From Hedera helix (Eukaryota > Streptophyta > Magnoliopsida > Apiales > Araliaceae): a DNA stretch of 64,000 nucleotides. The stretch is from assembly GCA_947179155.2 (NCBI GenBank), contig OX359281.1:44667967-44731966 (forward strand), written 5' to 3'. The notes below the pieces were generated by a model, which did no database searches, had not been told where the DNA came from, and was given only the letters and a program-made list of their open reading frames with translations. Shown piece by piece: positions 49,520-59,012 of this stretch (within the stretch, counting starts at the first letter, position 1; each line of letters opens with the position of its first letter). A program made the translations under genes and the position numbers.

Positions 49520-50240
49520 TATCTTAAAGGGGCGGAAGTGCCGAAATCCCCTGGGGTAGTTTGGACTCGACAGCGGCTCGGTAAAGCTGGTTGTGCTCGG
49601 TGTGTGGTGTTGGCTGGGTTGGAGCTCAGCGATGGTCGGTGCCGAGCAGTCTAGTCTCGGCGGCAGTTTGGCTGGGTGGGTCGGGGTCGGCACTGCAGGC
49701 TCGACCTTGGGGTGGGTGGAGCTTAGGCTCGGTGGGAGAGTGGGGTTTGTGCTCGGCAGCTCGTCGTCGGTCCGGTGCTTTGTGGCAGCTCGATAGTGCT
49801 CGGCGGGGAGAGTTTGGCTCGGCGGCTGGTTTAGGTCGGCAGGGGTTGGTTTGGGTCAGTGATCGGGGCTCGGCTTGGGGGAGCTTGCCGGTGGCTCGTA
49901 GGAGCTCGGCCTAGCAGCTTGGTGCCGGTCCGGCAGAAAGGTCAGGAGCTCGGAGGTGGCCTGGAGGTCCAACGGTCCGACGGCTGGGTTGGGGCGGAGC
50001 TCAGTGGTTGGCTTGTGCGACGGCTCGGCAATAACGTGGTTGAGCTTGACAGCTCGGCAATCGTTCGGCAGCTGCAACTCGTCTATGGCTCTACCTCGGT
50101 AACTTATGTGATTGTTAGGGAGTGGACTGGCTCGGGGCAGGGGTTTGGTTGGAGTCGGCGAGCAGTGGGTGGCTCGGCAGTGCAGGTCTTCAGCTCGGCA
50201 GAGTGGGGATTCGGTTTTGGCAAATTAAGGAGACCAGGAG
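49520..50240 (+). repeat. GC-rich degenerate GCTCGGC/TCGGCAG repeat block
   Basis: About 700 bp densely populated by short variants of GCTCGGC, CTCGGCAG and GTCGGT, with no fixed period that I can measure. It is much richer in GC than anything else in the window. Long open frames here exist on both strands because of composition and are not credible proteins. Confidence 0.7.
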
Positions 50241-50374
50241 AGCCCACTGAAGCTCTCTCATGCTTTACTCAGTCGACGAAAAAGGCCATCACCCATCACT
50301 AAGAACTAGCCGGTAGTTTGAAATTGAAGATGTATAAGCTGAGATCTTGATTAGTCGTTTCTTTCAAATTTCGT

Positions 50375-50704
50375 ATGGCTGTTGCTTGGAGCAACACCAA
50401 CTGTGAATCATCTTTCAAACCGTGCAATTTCTACCGAGTAGAAAGTTTGACAGAAACCATTTTGGACACAAATCATACCTCAAATTTGAAAGATCGGTAT
50501 GTTCTTGGAGATCAATTGGGCTGGGGTCAGTTTGGCATTATCAGGGCATGCTCCGATAAGTATACTGGAGAGGCACTGACTTGCAAATCAATCGTCAAAG
50601 ACAGATTGGTCACTGAGGATGATGTGCGAAGCTATGGGCTGGTGGAGAGGAGAGAAGCCCAGGGTGATGGGGCGGGTGATGAGGAGAGAGAGAGAGAGGA
50701 ATAA
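50375..50704 (+). pseudogene. Captured 5' fragment of a PEPKR1/CDPK-related kinase gene
   Basis: The frame starts MAVAWSNTNCESSFKPCNF and continues into the glycine-rich loop LGWGQFGIIRACSDKYTGE and the ATP-anchoring lysine in TCKSIVKDRLV, matching the start of PEP-carboxylase-kinase-related kinases of the CDPK superfamily. Similarity stops abruptly after DDVRS at 50632. The frame then runs through purine-rich sequence into a stop at 50704. The activation loop and all catalytic motifs are absent. It lies inside the LARD in the element's orientation, with possible 5' untranslated sequence upstream (about 50240-50374), so it looks like a transduced gene start. It cannot be an active kinase. Confidence 0.8.
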
Positions 50705-51539
50705 AGAAAGAAAAAGAATTGAGGAAAGAGAAAGAGATAGATAATTAAATAAGGAAGAGAGTTTAAAAATTTGTGGAGAAATAAGAAATAAGCATATTTG
50801 TGGCGGTGGGTGTAACTCGGCGGATGAACTCTTTTATATTACTCTTTTATTATGAATTTTTATAAGGTGAGAGTGGGGGGTATGATATTGTGGTGTAAAT
50901 ATTTTGGGAAGTCAAAGATAAGATATACAAGATATTACGCAACACAAGATTAGGATGATTGTAGTTACTGTTATCAGGAGAAATAAGGGAGAAAAGAGAA
51001 ATACCACAACGGAGTATTATTACACAAACAATACACAAATACCAAACTCAAAGACTACATTTTTAGATTTTTCGCAGCAGGGGTGCAGCGGCAGTTGTAG
51101 AGCAGGAGATTTTTTTATTTTTATTTTTAGCGAAGGCACGACCGAAAATCAGAAGCAACATGACGGTTGTGGCCAACATTGGGGAAGAAAAGATAATTAC
51201 AAAAAGTATAAGGGAGTATTTTTTAGTTTCACACCAGTACAATAATTCCATAGCAGAGGCATTTGTGCAGAATAACAATAGCACAAATCCAAAATATCTT
51301 TATGGGGGTATCACATAGTAGGATGCGACAGTGCAAAATCAGTGGTGGTACAAGCAACAAGGTGGTGGCAGACAAAATATAAGGTGGATGCTCATTCTCA
51401 TGTGGAGTACAGTCACCTTTAAAGCAATCAAAATCAGCAGGACATTCAATCATTTCAATTGGCGATGGTCACGACATCATCATCGGAAGCTTTGATCAAA
51501 GTATGGCGAAGCATGAAGATATAAGGTGGTCTCTCTAGA
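50705..51539 (+). other. LARD interior without recognised content
   Basis: Begins with a GA-rich stretch, then AT-rich sequence. Short minus-strand frames (for example 51453-51229, with several Cys) have no supporting signal. Confidence 0.5.
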
Positions 51540-51720
51540 AGATGCAAAACGGGCACAAGGCCTCCCGAAGGGTCGGGAGCGTCATGTCGGTGATATAAGG
51601 ATGGGGAAGACATAAGGAAGCCCGGTTCTCGAACTGGCACAATGAAATCAGGTCAGACAACATACATTCATTTATGCATACGTTCATTTATGCATACCTT
51701 CATTCATACATACACTTATT
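51540..51720 (+). repeat. Block shared with the minus-strand LARD
   Basis: Reads collinearly, in reverse complement, with 25140-25620: the GTCGGGAGCG, CGGTGATATAAGGATGGGG, CCCGGTTCTCGAAC and ACAACATACATTCATTTATG segments occur in the same order relative to each element's orientation. Confidence 0.85.
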
Positions 51721-51949
51721 AATGCACACATACATGTGGTACAAGGATGAATAACTGACATAATGTTATAAGTTGTCATCTCTTTCAAAACTATATATTT
51801 GTTTCACATTATATTATGACATTATAAGGTCGGGCTAACCTCCCTTGTTTCCCTTGGGGCATGGGAGTACTACTTTGGAAATTTAACAGACCTCCATATT
51901 TCGATCTGGCTAGGGGGCAGTAATGACAATTATTCTTAATTTTCTGTAT

Positions 51950-52315
51950 GACTGGGACGGTCAAGGCGATATAAGGGGTACACACCCACCTCAGGGTCAT
52001 ATGAGGCATGACCGGGACGGTCGGGACGATATAAGGGACACACACCCACCTCAGGGTCATATGAGGCATGACCGGGACTGTCAAGGAGATATAAGGGGTA
52101 CACACCCACCTCAGGGTCATATGAGGCATGACCGGGACGGTCGAGACGATATAAGGGGCACACACCCACCTCAAGTCATATGAGGCATGATCGGGACGGT
52201 CGGGACGATATAAGGGGCACACACCCACCTCAGGGTCATATGAGGCATGACCGGGACGGTCAAGACGATATAAGGGGCACACACCCGTCTCAGGGTTATA
52301 TGAGGCATCAACGAT
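51950..52315. repeat. 60-bp tandem array, about six copies
   Basis: The unit starts ACCGGGACGGTC, followed by GATATAAGGGGYACACACCC and CACCTCAGGGTCATATGAGG. Copies lie exactly 60 bp apart apart from small indels, and are nearly identical. Because 60 is a multiple of three, frames stay open on both strands (minus: a 20-residue repeat with PLYRLDRPGHASYDPEVGV). Confidence 0.95.
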
Positions 52316-53070
52316 CAGTTTGGGTTCGAACGGTATAGTTCAACCATTTTTGGTTCAATCGACTTCGATTCGCCTCGATCAGTTTGAGTTCGTTCGGCTT
52401 CGATTCACCTCAATCAGTTTAGGTTCGACCGACTTCAGTTTGGCGATCAGTTTGTGTTCGATCGGCCTCGATTTGCCTCGATCAGTTTGAGTTCGGTCGG
52501 CTTCGATTCGCCTCGATTAGTTTGGGTTCGACCGACTTTAGTTTGGCGATCAGTTTGTGTTCGATCGGCCTCGATTTGCCTCGATCAGTTTGAGTTCGGT
52601 CGGCTTCGATTCGCCTCGATTAGTTTGGGTTCGACCGACTTTAGTTTGACGATCAGTTTGTGTTCGATCGGCCTCGATTTGCCTCGATCAGTTTGAGTTC
52701 GGTCGGCTTCGATTCGCCTCGATCATTTTTAGTTCCGCCGACTTCGATTCGCTTCGATCAGTTTGAGTTTGGTCAGTTTTGATTTGCCTCGATCAGTTTG
52801 TGTTCGATTGACCTCAATTCGCTTCAATCAGTTTGTGTTCAATCGGCCTCGATTCGCCTCGATCAGTTTGTGTTCGATCGACCTCGATTCGCCTCGATCA
52901 GTTTGAGTTCGGTCGACTTCGATTCGCCTCGATCAGTTTGAGTTCGGTCGGCTTCGTTCGCCTTGATCAGTTTGGGATCGAACGGTATAGTTCAACCAGT
53001 TTGGGTTCGATCGGCTTCGGTTTTTCCCGATCAATTTGGGTTCGATCGGCTTCAATCGATATGGTTTGCC
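52316..53070. repeat. 35-bp tandem array with a higher-order period of about 105 bp
   Basis: About twenty diverged copies of CGATCAGTTTGAGTTCGGTC followed by GGCTTCGATTCGCCT. In 52444-52740 three variants alternate in fixed order, giving a higher-order repeat of three units. Confidence 0.9.
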
Positions 53071-53269
53071 TAGTTAGGGTTTGGTTAATTCTTTTGTTTA
53101 AATTCAACGGTCTGGTGGGTTCGACATTTTTTGAAGTTTAACAATGTGTGTGATGGGTCCGTTGTCATCAATAAAAAGTTTAGTTCAAACATATAAGTTC
53201 GGCAATTTGAGCTTGTTCAACAGTTTTGGGACGATTCCACAGTTTTGGATTGATTTGGCTCGACAGGTT

Positions 53270-53420
53270 CACTTCACAGTGTGTTAGGCAGGTTCAACTC
53301 ATAGTTTATTCGGTAGGTTCACTTCACAGTGTGTTCGGTAAGTTCACCTCACAGATTGTTCGATAGGTTCACCTCACAGCGTGTTCGGTAAGTTCACCTC
53401 ACAATTTGTTTGGCAGGTTC
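53270..53420. repeat. 25-bp tandem array abutting the endoglucanase exon
   Basis: Six copies of GGTAGGTTCACYTCACAGTG plus TGTTC-type tails. The last copy, GGCAGGTTCAC, joins directly to the GH9 coding sequence at 53423. Confidence 0.85.
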
Positions 53421-53422
53421 AC

Positions 53423-54638
53423 TTCCTCCTCACTGTCTACTCTAACTATCTAACCTCTGCTCAGAAAACCCTAAGATGTTCTTCCAGCAATATGCAATCA
53501 TCTGAGCTTCTCTCATTTGCTAAATCTCAAGTACATACATATTTCTTTACCATTGAAAGTTCACTTTAGGCAAAATAAAATTTGAGTAATGCTAGGTAAC
53601 TAGACAAAAACTGTCTAATTTAGCATTGATGAGTTGTACGACAGATTTTGTCTAGTTAGCATTTATTCATAAAATTTATATAAAATAGTACTCATTCCTA
53701 CTATGTTTGAACCTTTAGGTGGATTATATTTTAGGAGATAACCCAAGGGCCACAAGTCATATGGTGGGTTATGGGAGCAATTACCCATGACAAGTGCACC
53801 ATCGTGGTTCCTCGATTGTGTCAATTAAGGTTAACCCTTCATTTGTAAGCTGTCGAGGAGGTTATGCCACATGGTTTGACAGGAAGGCAAGCGATCCGAA
53901 TCTTCTTGTTGGTGCAATTGTTGGAGGACCTGATGCCTACAACAATTTTGCCGATGAAAGAGACAATTATGAACAAACAGAACCTGCTACCTACAATAAT
54001 GCTCCTCTTCTTGGGCTATTGGCTAGGCTGCACGCTGGACATAGTGGATATGACCAGCTCCTTCCCTGGTATATAGCCTTCTTTTGCCATTTTCTTTACT
54101 AATTCACTGCTAAAATTTCTTTGGGATGTTTAGTAAGCAATTTTTCTGTCATAATAATCATTAAAACTGTATTGTGCAGTAAAAATTTTCTATTGCTTCT
54201 AAACCCAAGCCAAATATAAAACCTAGAGTAAGTTGGGCCCCAGGTATTCTTTTGCTTAATTTTTAGATCGTTTCTTTGATGTTTTTCCGATTCACGGAAT
54301 CATGACTTGGCTTTGGCTAAAATGTTGTTGGGTGTTTGTTTTTGCAGCTTCGTCTGCCCAACAAATTGTTGTTCAGCAAAAGATGACATCTTCATGGGTT
54401 TCTGGTGGAAAAACCTACTACAGATACTCTACAACAATAACCAACAAATCTGGCAAGACTCTGAAAAGTCTCAAGCTTTCAGTATCAAAGTCCTCTATGG
54501 GGTCTCACAAAGTATGGCGATTCGTATGTTTTTCCAGCATGGATCAAATCTTTGGGTGCTGGTAAAAGCATTGAGTTTGTATATATCCATTCTGCCTCGC
54601 CAGCAACAACATCTGTCTCGAGCTACACTTTGGCCTAA
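53423..54638 (+). pseudogene. 3' half of a GH9 endo-1,4-beta-glucanase with CBM49, pseudogene
   Basis: GH9 class C endoglucanases are secreted enzymes acting on cell-wall cellulose. Only the end remains. Exon 53423-53530 (FLLTVYSNYL... LLSFAKSQ), exon 53719-54068 (DYILGDNPRA, VHHRGSS, DERDNYEQTEPATYNNAPL, holding the family's catalytic His and Asp/Glu region) and exon 54348-54638 (carbohydrate-binding CBM49 ending SSYTLA and TAA). Lesions: a TGA at 53788-53790, just before the HHRGSS motif; an apparent one-base shift at the second splice junction; a small deletion with frameshift in the CBM at about 54493. Introns are retained, so this is decayed genomic DNA, not a processed copy. Everything upstream of 53423 has been replaced by repeat arrays. 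Confidence 0.9.
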
Positions 54639-54837
54639 AAGAGGAAGAAATTGAGGTATGCCAGAGAAGGTTAACGCAGTTTTCTAGTAATATGTAAGAA
54701 TTGTGCAGCTATATATATATATATATACCAGATGCAGACCAGAGAGATGTTTTCTTTTTCTTTTTTGTGAAATTCCCTTTTCTTTGTAATTTCAATTTGT
54801 GGTTGATTTGGTATTTTGAGTAGGGTTTTAGATGAAG

Positions 54838-56754
54838 TGTAATACCCGCCTTTCTTTTTCTTTCTTTCTTTCAATAGTCCCACATCGCCACTTCTCAAAA
54901 GTTCATTCCCTTCCTTAGCCTATAAATATGACTTTACCCCTCTCCTTTTAATACACTAACAAAAAAGACCTCCCATTGTGAGAAAGGACTTTTTTGTGTG
55001 AGGATCTTTTAAGTAAGAACCTCCCTAGTTAAATATTTTATTTCCTTGTTTGGATTTTGGGTATTGATATAAGCCCAAATTTCTTTTGGTTTTCTTTGGA
55101 GACAGTGGATCTCTTCGTAATTTCGGGTATGTTTCTTTTTCTTTTCTTATGTGTTTATTTTCTGCATTATTATTTTTATGTTGTAGCTTTAATTATTTAG
55201 TTAATTTGTTAGTTTTGCATTATTATTATTTGTAGCCTTAATTGTTTAGTTTTGCATTAGTAGTATTATTTTGTAGCTTTAATTATTTAGTTTGTTAGTT
55301 TTGCTTTATTATTATTTGTTATTTGTAACTTTAATTTTTGTATGTTATTTAATTTAGTAGTATATATATTTTTGGTATATCTTTGTTAGTGATTAGCATT
55401 TTGGGATAATAAATTATTATTTTTGTAACGTTAGAGTTTTGACATAATATATTTGTTTATAGTAGAATTAAAAATAGAATAAATATTTTTGTAAATACAC
55501 TTATATGTATTTTGGAGGGAACAAGAAATATGTTAATTATTAATATATTTTATACTATGTATTACCATGCTCAAAATATTTTTGGTAAAATGAAATGATT
55601 TCAGATTCGTCAAAGAGATATAAAACTTAATTAATTATAGTACTTAATAAAAATGTGTTATTTTTGTGAATAGATTGAATTGGGCAAGTCTAACAAATTG
55701 CAATTATAATTGTGGGTATTACATCGCTTAGTCCAGGTACGGATTCCGTACTCCTTCAGCAATATTCCTTTGATTTTAATTTGTTTGTTTTGTCTTTCAA
55801 TTAGAATTCAAATATTATTTCGATATATTATTCATAGTCAAATGCTTATGATATAATTGTTTGGTTCTAGATATTCGAAAATTCATAACGTGTACTCATT
55901 GGACTTAGAGAGCATGTCTAGTATTTATTTTGATTTTGTAGAAACGTACATGCTAATATATTTTGAGGGTTTTGTGTCGATTCGTTTCAGTTTAGCATGT
56001 GCGTATTAGAACCCCTTTTGTTTGTATTGTGTCGCATATATTGTGACATAATATTTTTGTTAGAATATACCGTAGGGTATACCTGAGCTATAACCACCTG
56101 TGGGGGTACCACAGACATGTCCTCTTGGCATCGAGGCATGACACTTCCGTGGCAGTGTGATTAGTCCACGGCGTCTCCATTTTGTGTGCTCCGATGGGAG
56201 TTGGCCAATTGGTGTTTTGTTGTGGGAGGCGTATGGGTCGACCCTAGTTTTCTGTTTTGTTCTGCGGTTTGGTGTTGTTTGTGCCAAACACACCTTCCGA
56301 TTTTGCATACATCTGGATTGCGCAGTCCGATGTATATTTCTGTTCTGTTTTGTTCTGAGCTCGGTATGAAATCACCCCAGCCATTTGATTCAACCTATTA
56401 TGTTATTCAGTTCAGTTCAGTTGGTTTTGTTATTCATTTTAGTTCTTATTTTCTTGCACTCTATATTCGTACTGGGCATTTGGCTCATGCTGTATTTTTC
56501 TTCCGGCAGGTAATCAGGGGGAGCAAGGGCATGTGTGAAGAGAGCTTCCTTTTATGTAAATAGTTTAGATATTTTGTTTAGGGCTTAATATTTTAGTTTC
56601 TAGTATTGTTGTAATACTCAGACTGTGTTTGAGCCAGTTGGCAATTATCTATTTAGACTATTCGGTTTCATATTCAAGCTTTTGATTCCAATTTATTAGT
56701 TCTGTTATGTTCTGTGCGTAACTTCTCTTTTCAGTTCGGGAAGGAGGTGTTACA
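54838..56754 (+). mobile_element. Solo gypsy-type LTR with target duplication, 1917 bp
   Basis: Starts TGTAATACCCGCC and ends GGAGGTGTTACA, flanked by the perfect 5-bp repeat TGAAG (54833-54837 and 56755-56759). AGTCCCACATCGCC and CCTATAAATATGA (about 54919) form a typical plant LTR promoter region. No internal domain follows, so it is a recombination product. Confidence 0.88.
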
Positions 56755-56759
56755 TGAAG

Positions 56760-57068
56760 TTAGGTTAGGTTACATAAGATTGGAGATTGGAGAGAGAAAG
56801 GAGTGAAGAGAGGATTTAAAAAAGAGTGCTCGTCCTCTAATTTCTCCTCCAATGTCATTTAGGCTGGTTGTAGCCGTCTTTACAACATTCAGCTCAATGT
56901 GAACAGTTTGCTTGTACAACATAACAACAACAACATTCTCTAGGGGTTCAACTTGATGTTCTCACGTTTTGCATCATCAAAAGCTACAAAAAAAAATAAG
57001 CACTAGTGTCAGATTTTCAATATAAATTCACAAGAAACCTGTCACCAGCTAATGTATTAAAGCAAATA

Positions 57069-57124
<56 letters not shown>

Positions 57125-59012
57125 GACTACTTTTTTTTCTTAAACTTATTTTATGATTCATCACAATACAATTATTTGATCATTCAGAAATTATTGAAAG
57201 GTAGCGAGTGACTTGCTCAGTAATAGACTAATTAATATGGTCAATATTTTTGAAAGGAGAGAAGATTTTACTTAACCATCAAATTAGATGTTTGTACTTA
57301 GAAGGTAGTTAAGGTGTTTGAAATTATTTATAAGCAATTAAACATGTTCATAATCAGTTTTAAAAAATAAAAAGTATTTGATTTTTTATTTATTTTAAAA
57401 CTGCTTATAATCACTTTTTTTGATAAATACAAATTACTTTTTTAAAACTGATTATAATAAAAAACAATAATCAAACTCGGCAGTCACATTTTTAAGCAAT
57501 CCCGAACATAGTCTTATTCTCATGAAAAAAATATTTATATATATATAAAAAAAGAGACACTTATTGTATATGTCGATAAATGTATACATGCAATAAATAA
57601 GAACTAAAAATAAACTATCCTAATTTATTTTATCTATTTTAAAGTTCTATCGGTCACAATTCAAATTTGTCTGTCGATTTTTTTTCCGAGTAAATATATT
57701 AATTTACAGAGTATGCTATTCTTTATATCATCTTGGACTTTCATACTATTATATAACAAACTTACACTCAGTACAAAATAAAAATTTACTGTTATTATAT
57801 ATTTGAACAATTACTATAATTTTTGTAAATTATTTTGAATTCTACAAATTGTTAGATATTTAATTACAAAATTTTAACAACTATTTATACATAAAAATTA
57901 TTAAATTATCAAAAAAAAATTATAAAATAACAACACGGGCTAATAGACTAATTCCAATAAAATATCCTTCAACTTCTTGGGTTGCAATTTGCATTTTGAT
58001 TTTTTGTTCCACACCATAAAACTAATTCACAGTTTCAATTCATAATTAACTTGATTTGATAAAAATGAAATCAATGGACTAAATTTTTTAGTTGTTTTCG
58101 ATAATTATTTGTCTATAAAATGCAATATATATAGCTTCAAAAGAATAAAAATATAATATTTTTTGACATACTTTTGTCTATATATATTTAATATTCTCAC
58201 TCAAATTCAAATTTATGTTTGGAGAGAAAAAAAATTCTCACCCCTTCCATTTTTCCCAAAATCAAAACTCGAACAGAATCTTAATTATATCGGCATCACT
58301 ATGATGATGTGTGTGTGTGTAAATGGGAGAGAACAGTAACGAATTTGTTGAGCCGACTACTAATAATATTTAATGTTTACAAACAAAAACAATAGAAGTA
58401 TATATATGCTGTTAATAGTAAAAAAATAAAAATATGTCTTTAATTTCAACACGAACAAAAAGGAAAATAAATTTATAATTTTAAAATGAAGGGAGTAGCA
58501 ATTAACAAAAACATGTAACAAAACTCAGTACCTCTTCTTTACAATGAAATAATAATAATAATAATAATAATAACAATGAAATAAATAAATAAAAAAATAA
58601 ATAATATTAAGCAAAAAAACAAGACAGTTCTCTCTCCAGAAGCACCATATCTCAATATCCGTGCAGACTGGAGATCTTGAGATGCCATTAGTTGAGCATG
58701 AAATCAATTAGCTGCTTCAAAAACTAAAGCGTCTCCTGCAACATGTCTAACAAGGAGCTAACATCCCTACAAATCAGATGATTCTGCCAGCCTTGCAAAC
58801 AAAAATTTCTTGAATTCCCCATTTCACCTAGCAAAACTAAACAATAAAATCAAAAACTCCCTCTCCTCCTCAACAGAAGCATTTAAAATCGTTGCCCTTC
58901 CGATCCACCAAACACAAATTATAGTTATCATCTATTAATGAATATAACATTTATTTTGATACAAATATATAAGTATAAATGGTACAGGCCAAAATGATTC
59001 AGCATCATATAT
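56760..59012. other. Intergenic DNA between the solo LTR and OXA1
   Basis: AT-rich, with a TA microsatellite (about 57071-57121) and an AAT repeat (58545-58575). The segment 58600-58900 has more balanced composition and could be part of the OXA1 3' region or a relic, but no frame holds. Confidence 0.6.

Larger units (their letters stand above)
48558..53422 (+). mobile_element. Non-autonomous LTR element (LARD-like), 3' LTR missing
   Basis: A 5' LTR (48558-49265), a primer-binding-site-like TTGGCGCTAGAAGGA (49266-49280) and a leader containing TTCAAATCACCAAATTCTTT are present. The leader matches the leader of the minus-strand element near 27190. The interior carries a GC-rich block, a kinase gene fragment, a block shared with 25140-25620, and tandem arrays. 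No retroviral frame is found. No second copy of the LTR follows; the arrays run straight into an endoglucanase exon at about 53423. A possible polypurine tract (GGCTAGGGGGCAG) at 51907-51919 could mark the original interior end. Confidence 0.75.

Noticed and set aside
49591..50302. Several frames over 60 codons in the GC-rich block, on both strands
   Set aside because: Composition-driven openness with no domain. The sequence is a jumble of GCTCGGC variants.
50375..50704. A functional protein kinase
   Set aside because: Only the N-terminus and ATP-binding loop are present; everything after DDVRS is unrelated. Kept as a captured fragment.
51229..51453. A minus-strand cysteine-containing small peptide resembling a secreted Cys-rich peptide
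   Set aside because: The signal-like frame lies on the wrong side of the Cys frame and neither has splice or start support. It lies within the LARD interior.
51809..52282. Long minus- and plus-strand frames with 20-residue repeats
   Set aside because: Both come from the 60-bp array. There is no start context, signal or similarity to support a protein.
51945..53420. A CRISPR-like array
   Set aside because: Units are contiguous or diverged tandem repeats without unique spacers, in plant DNA.
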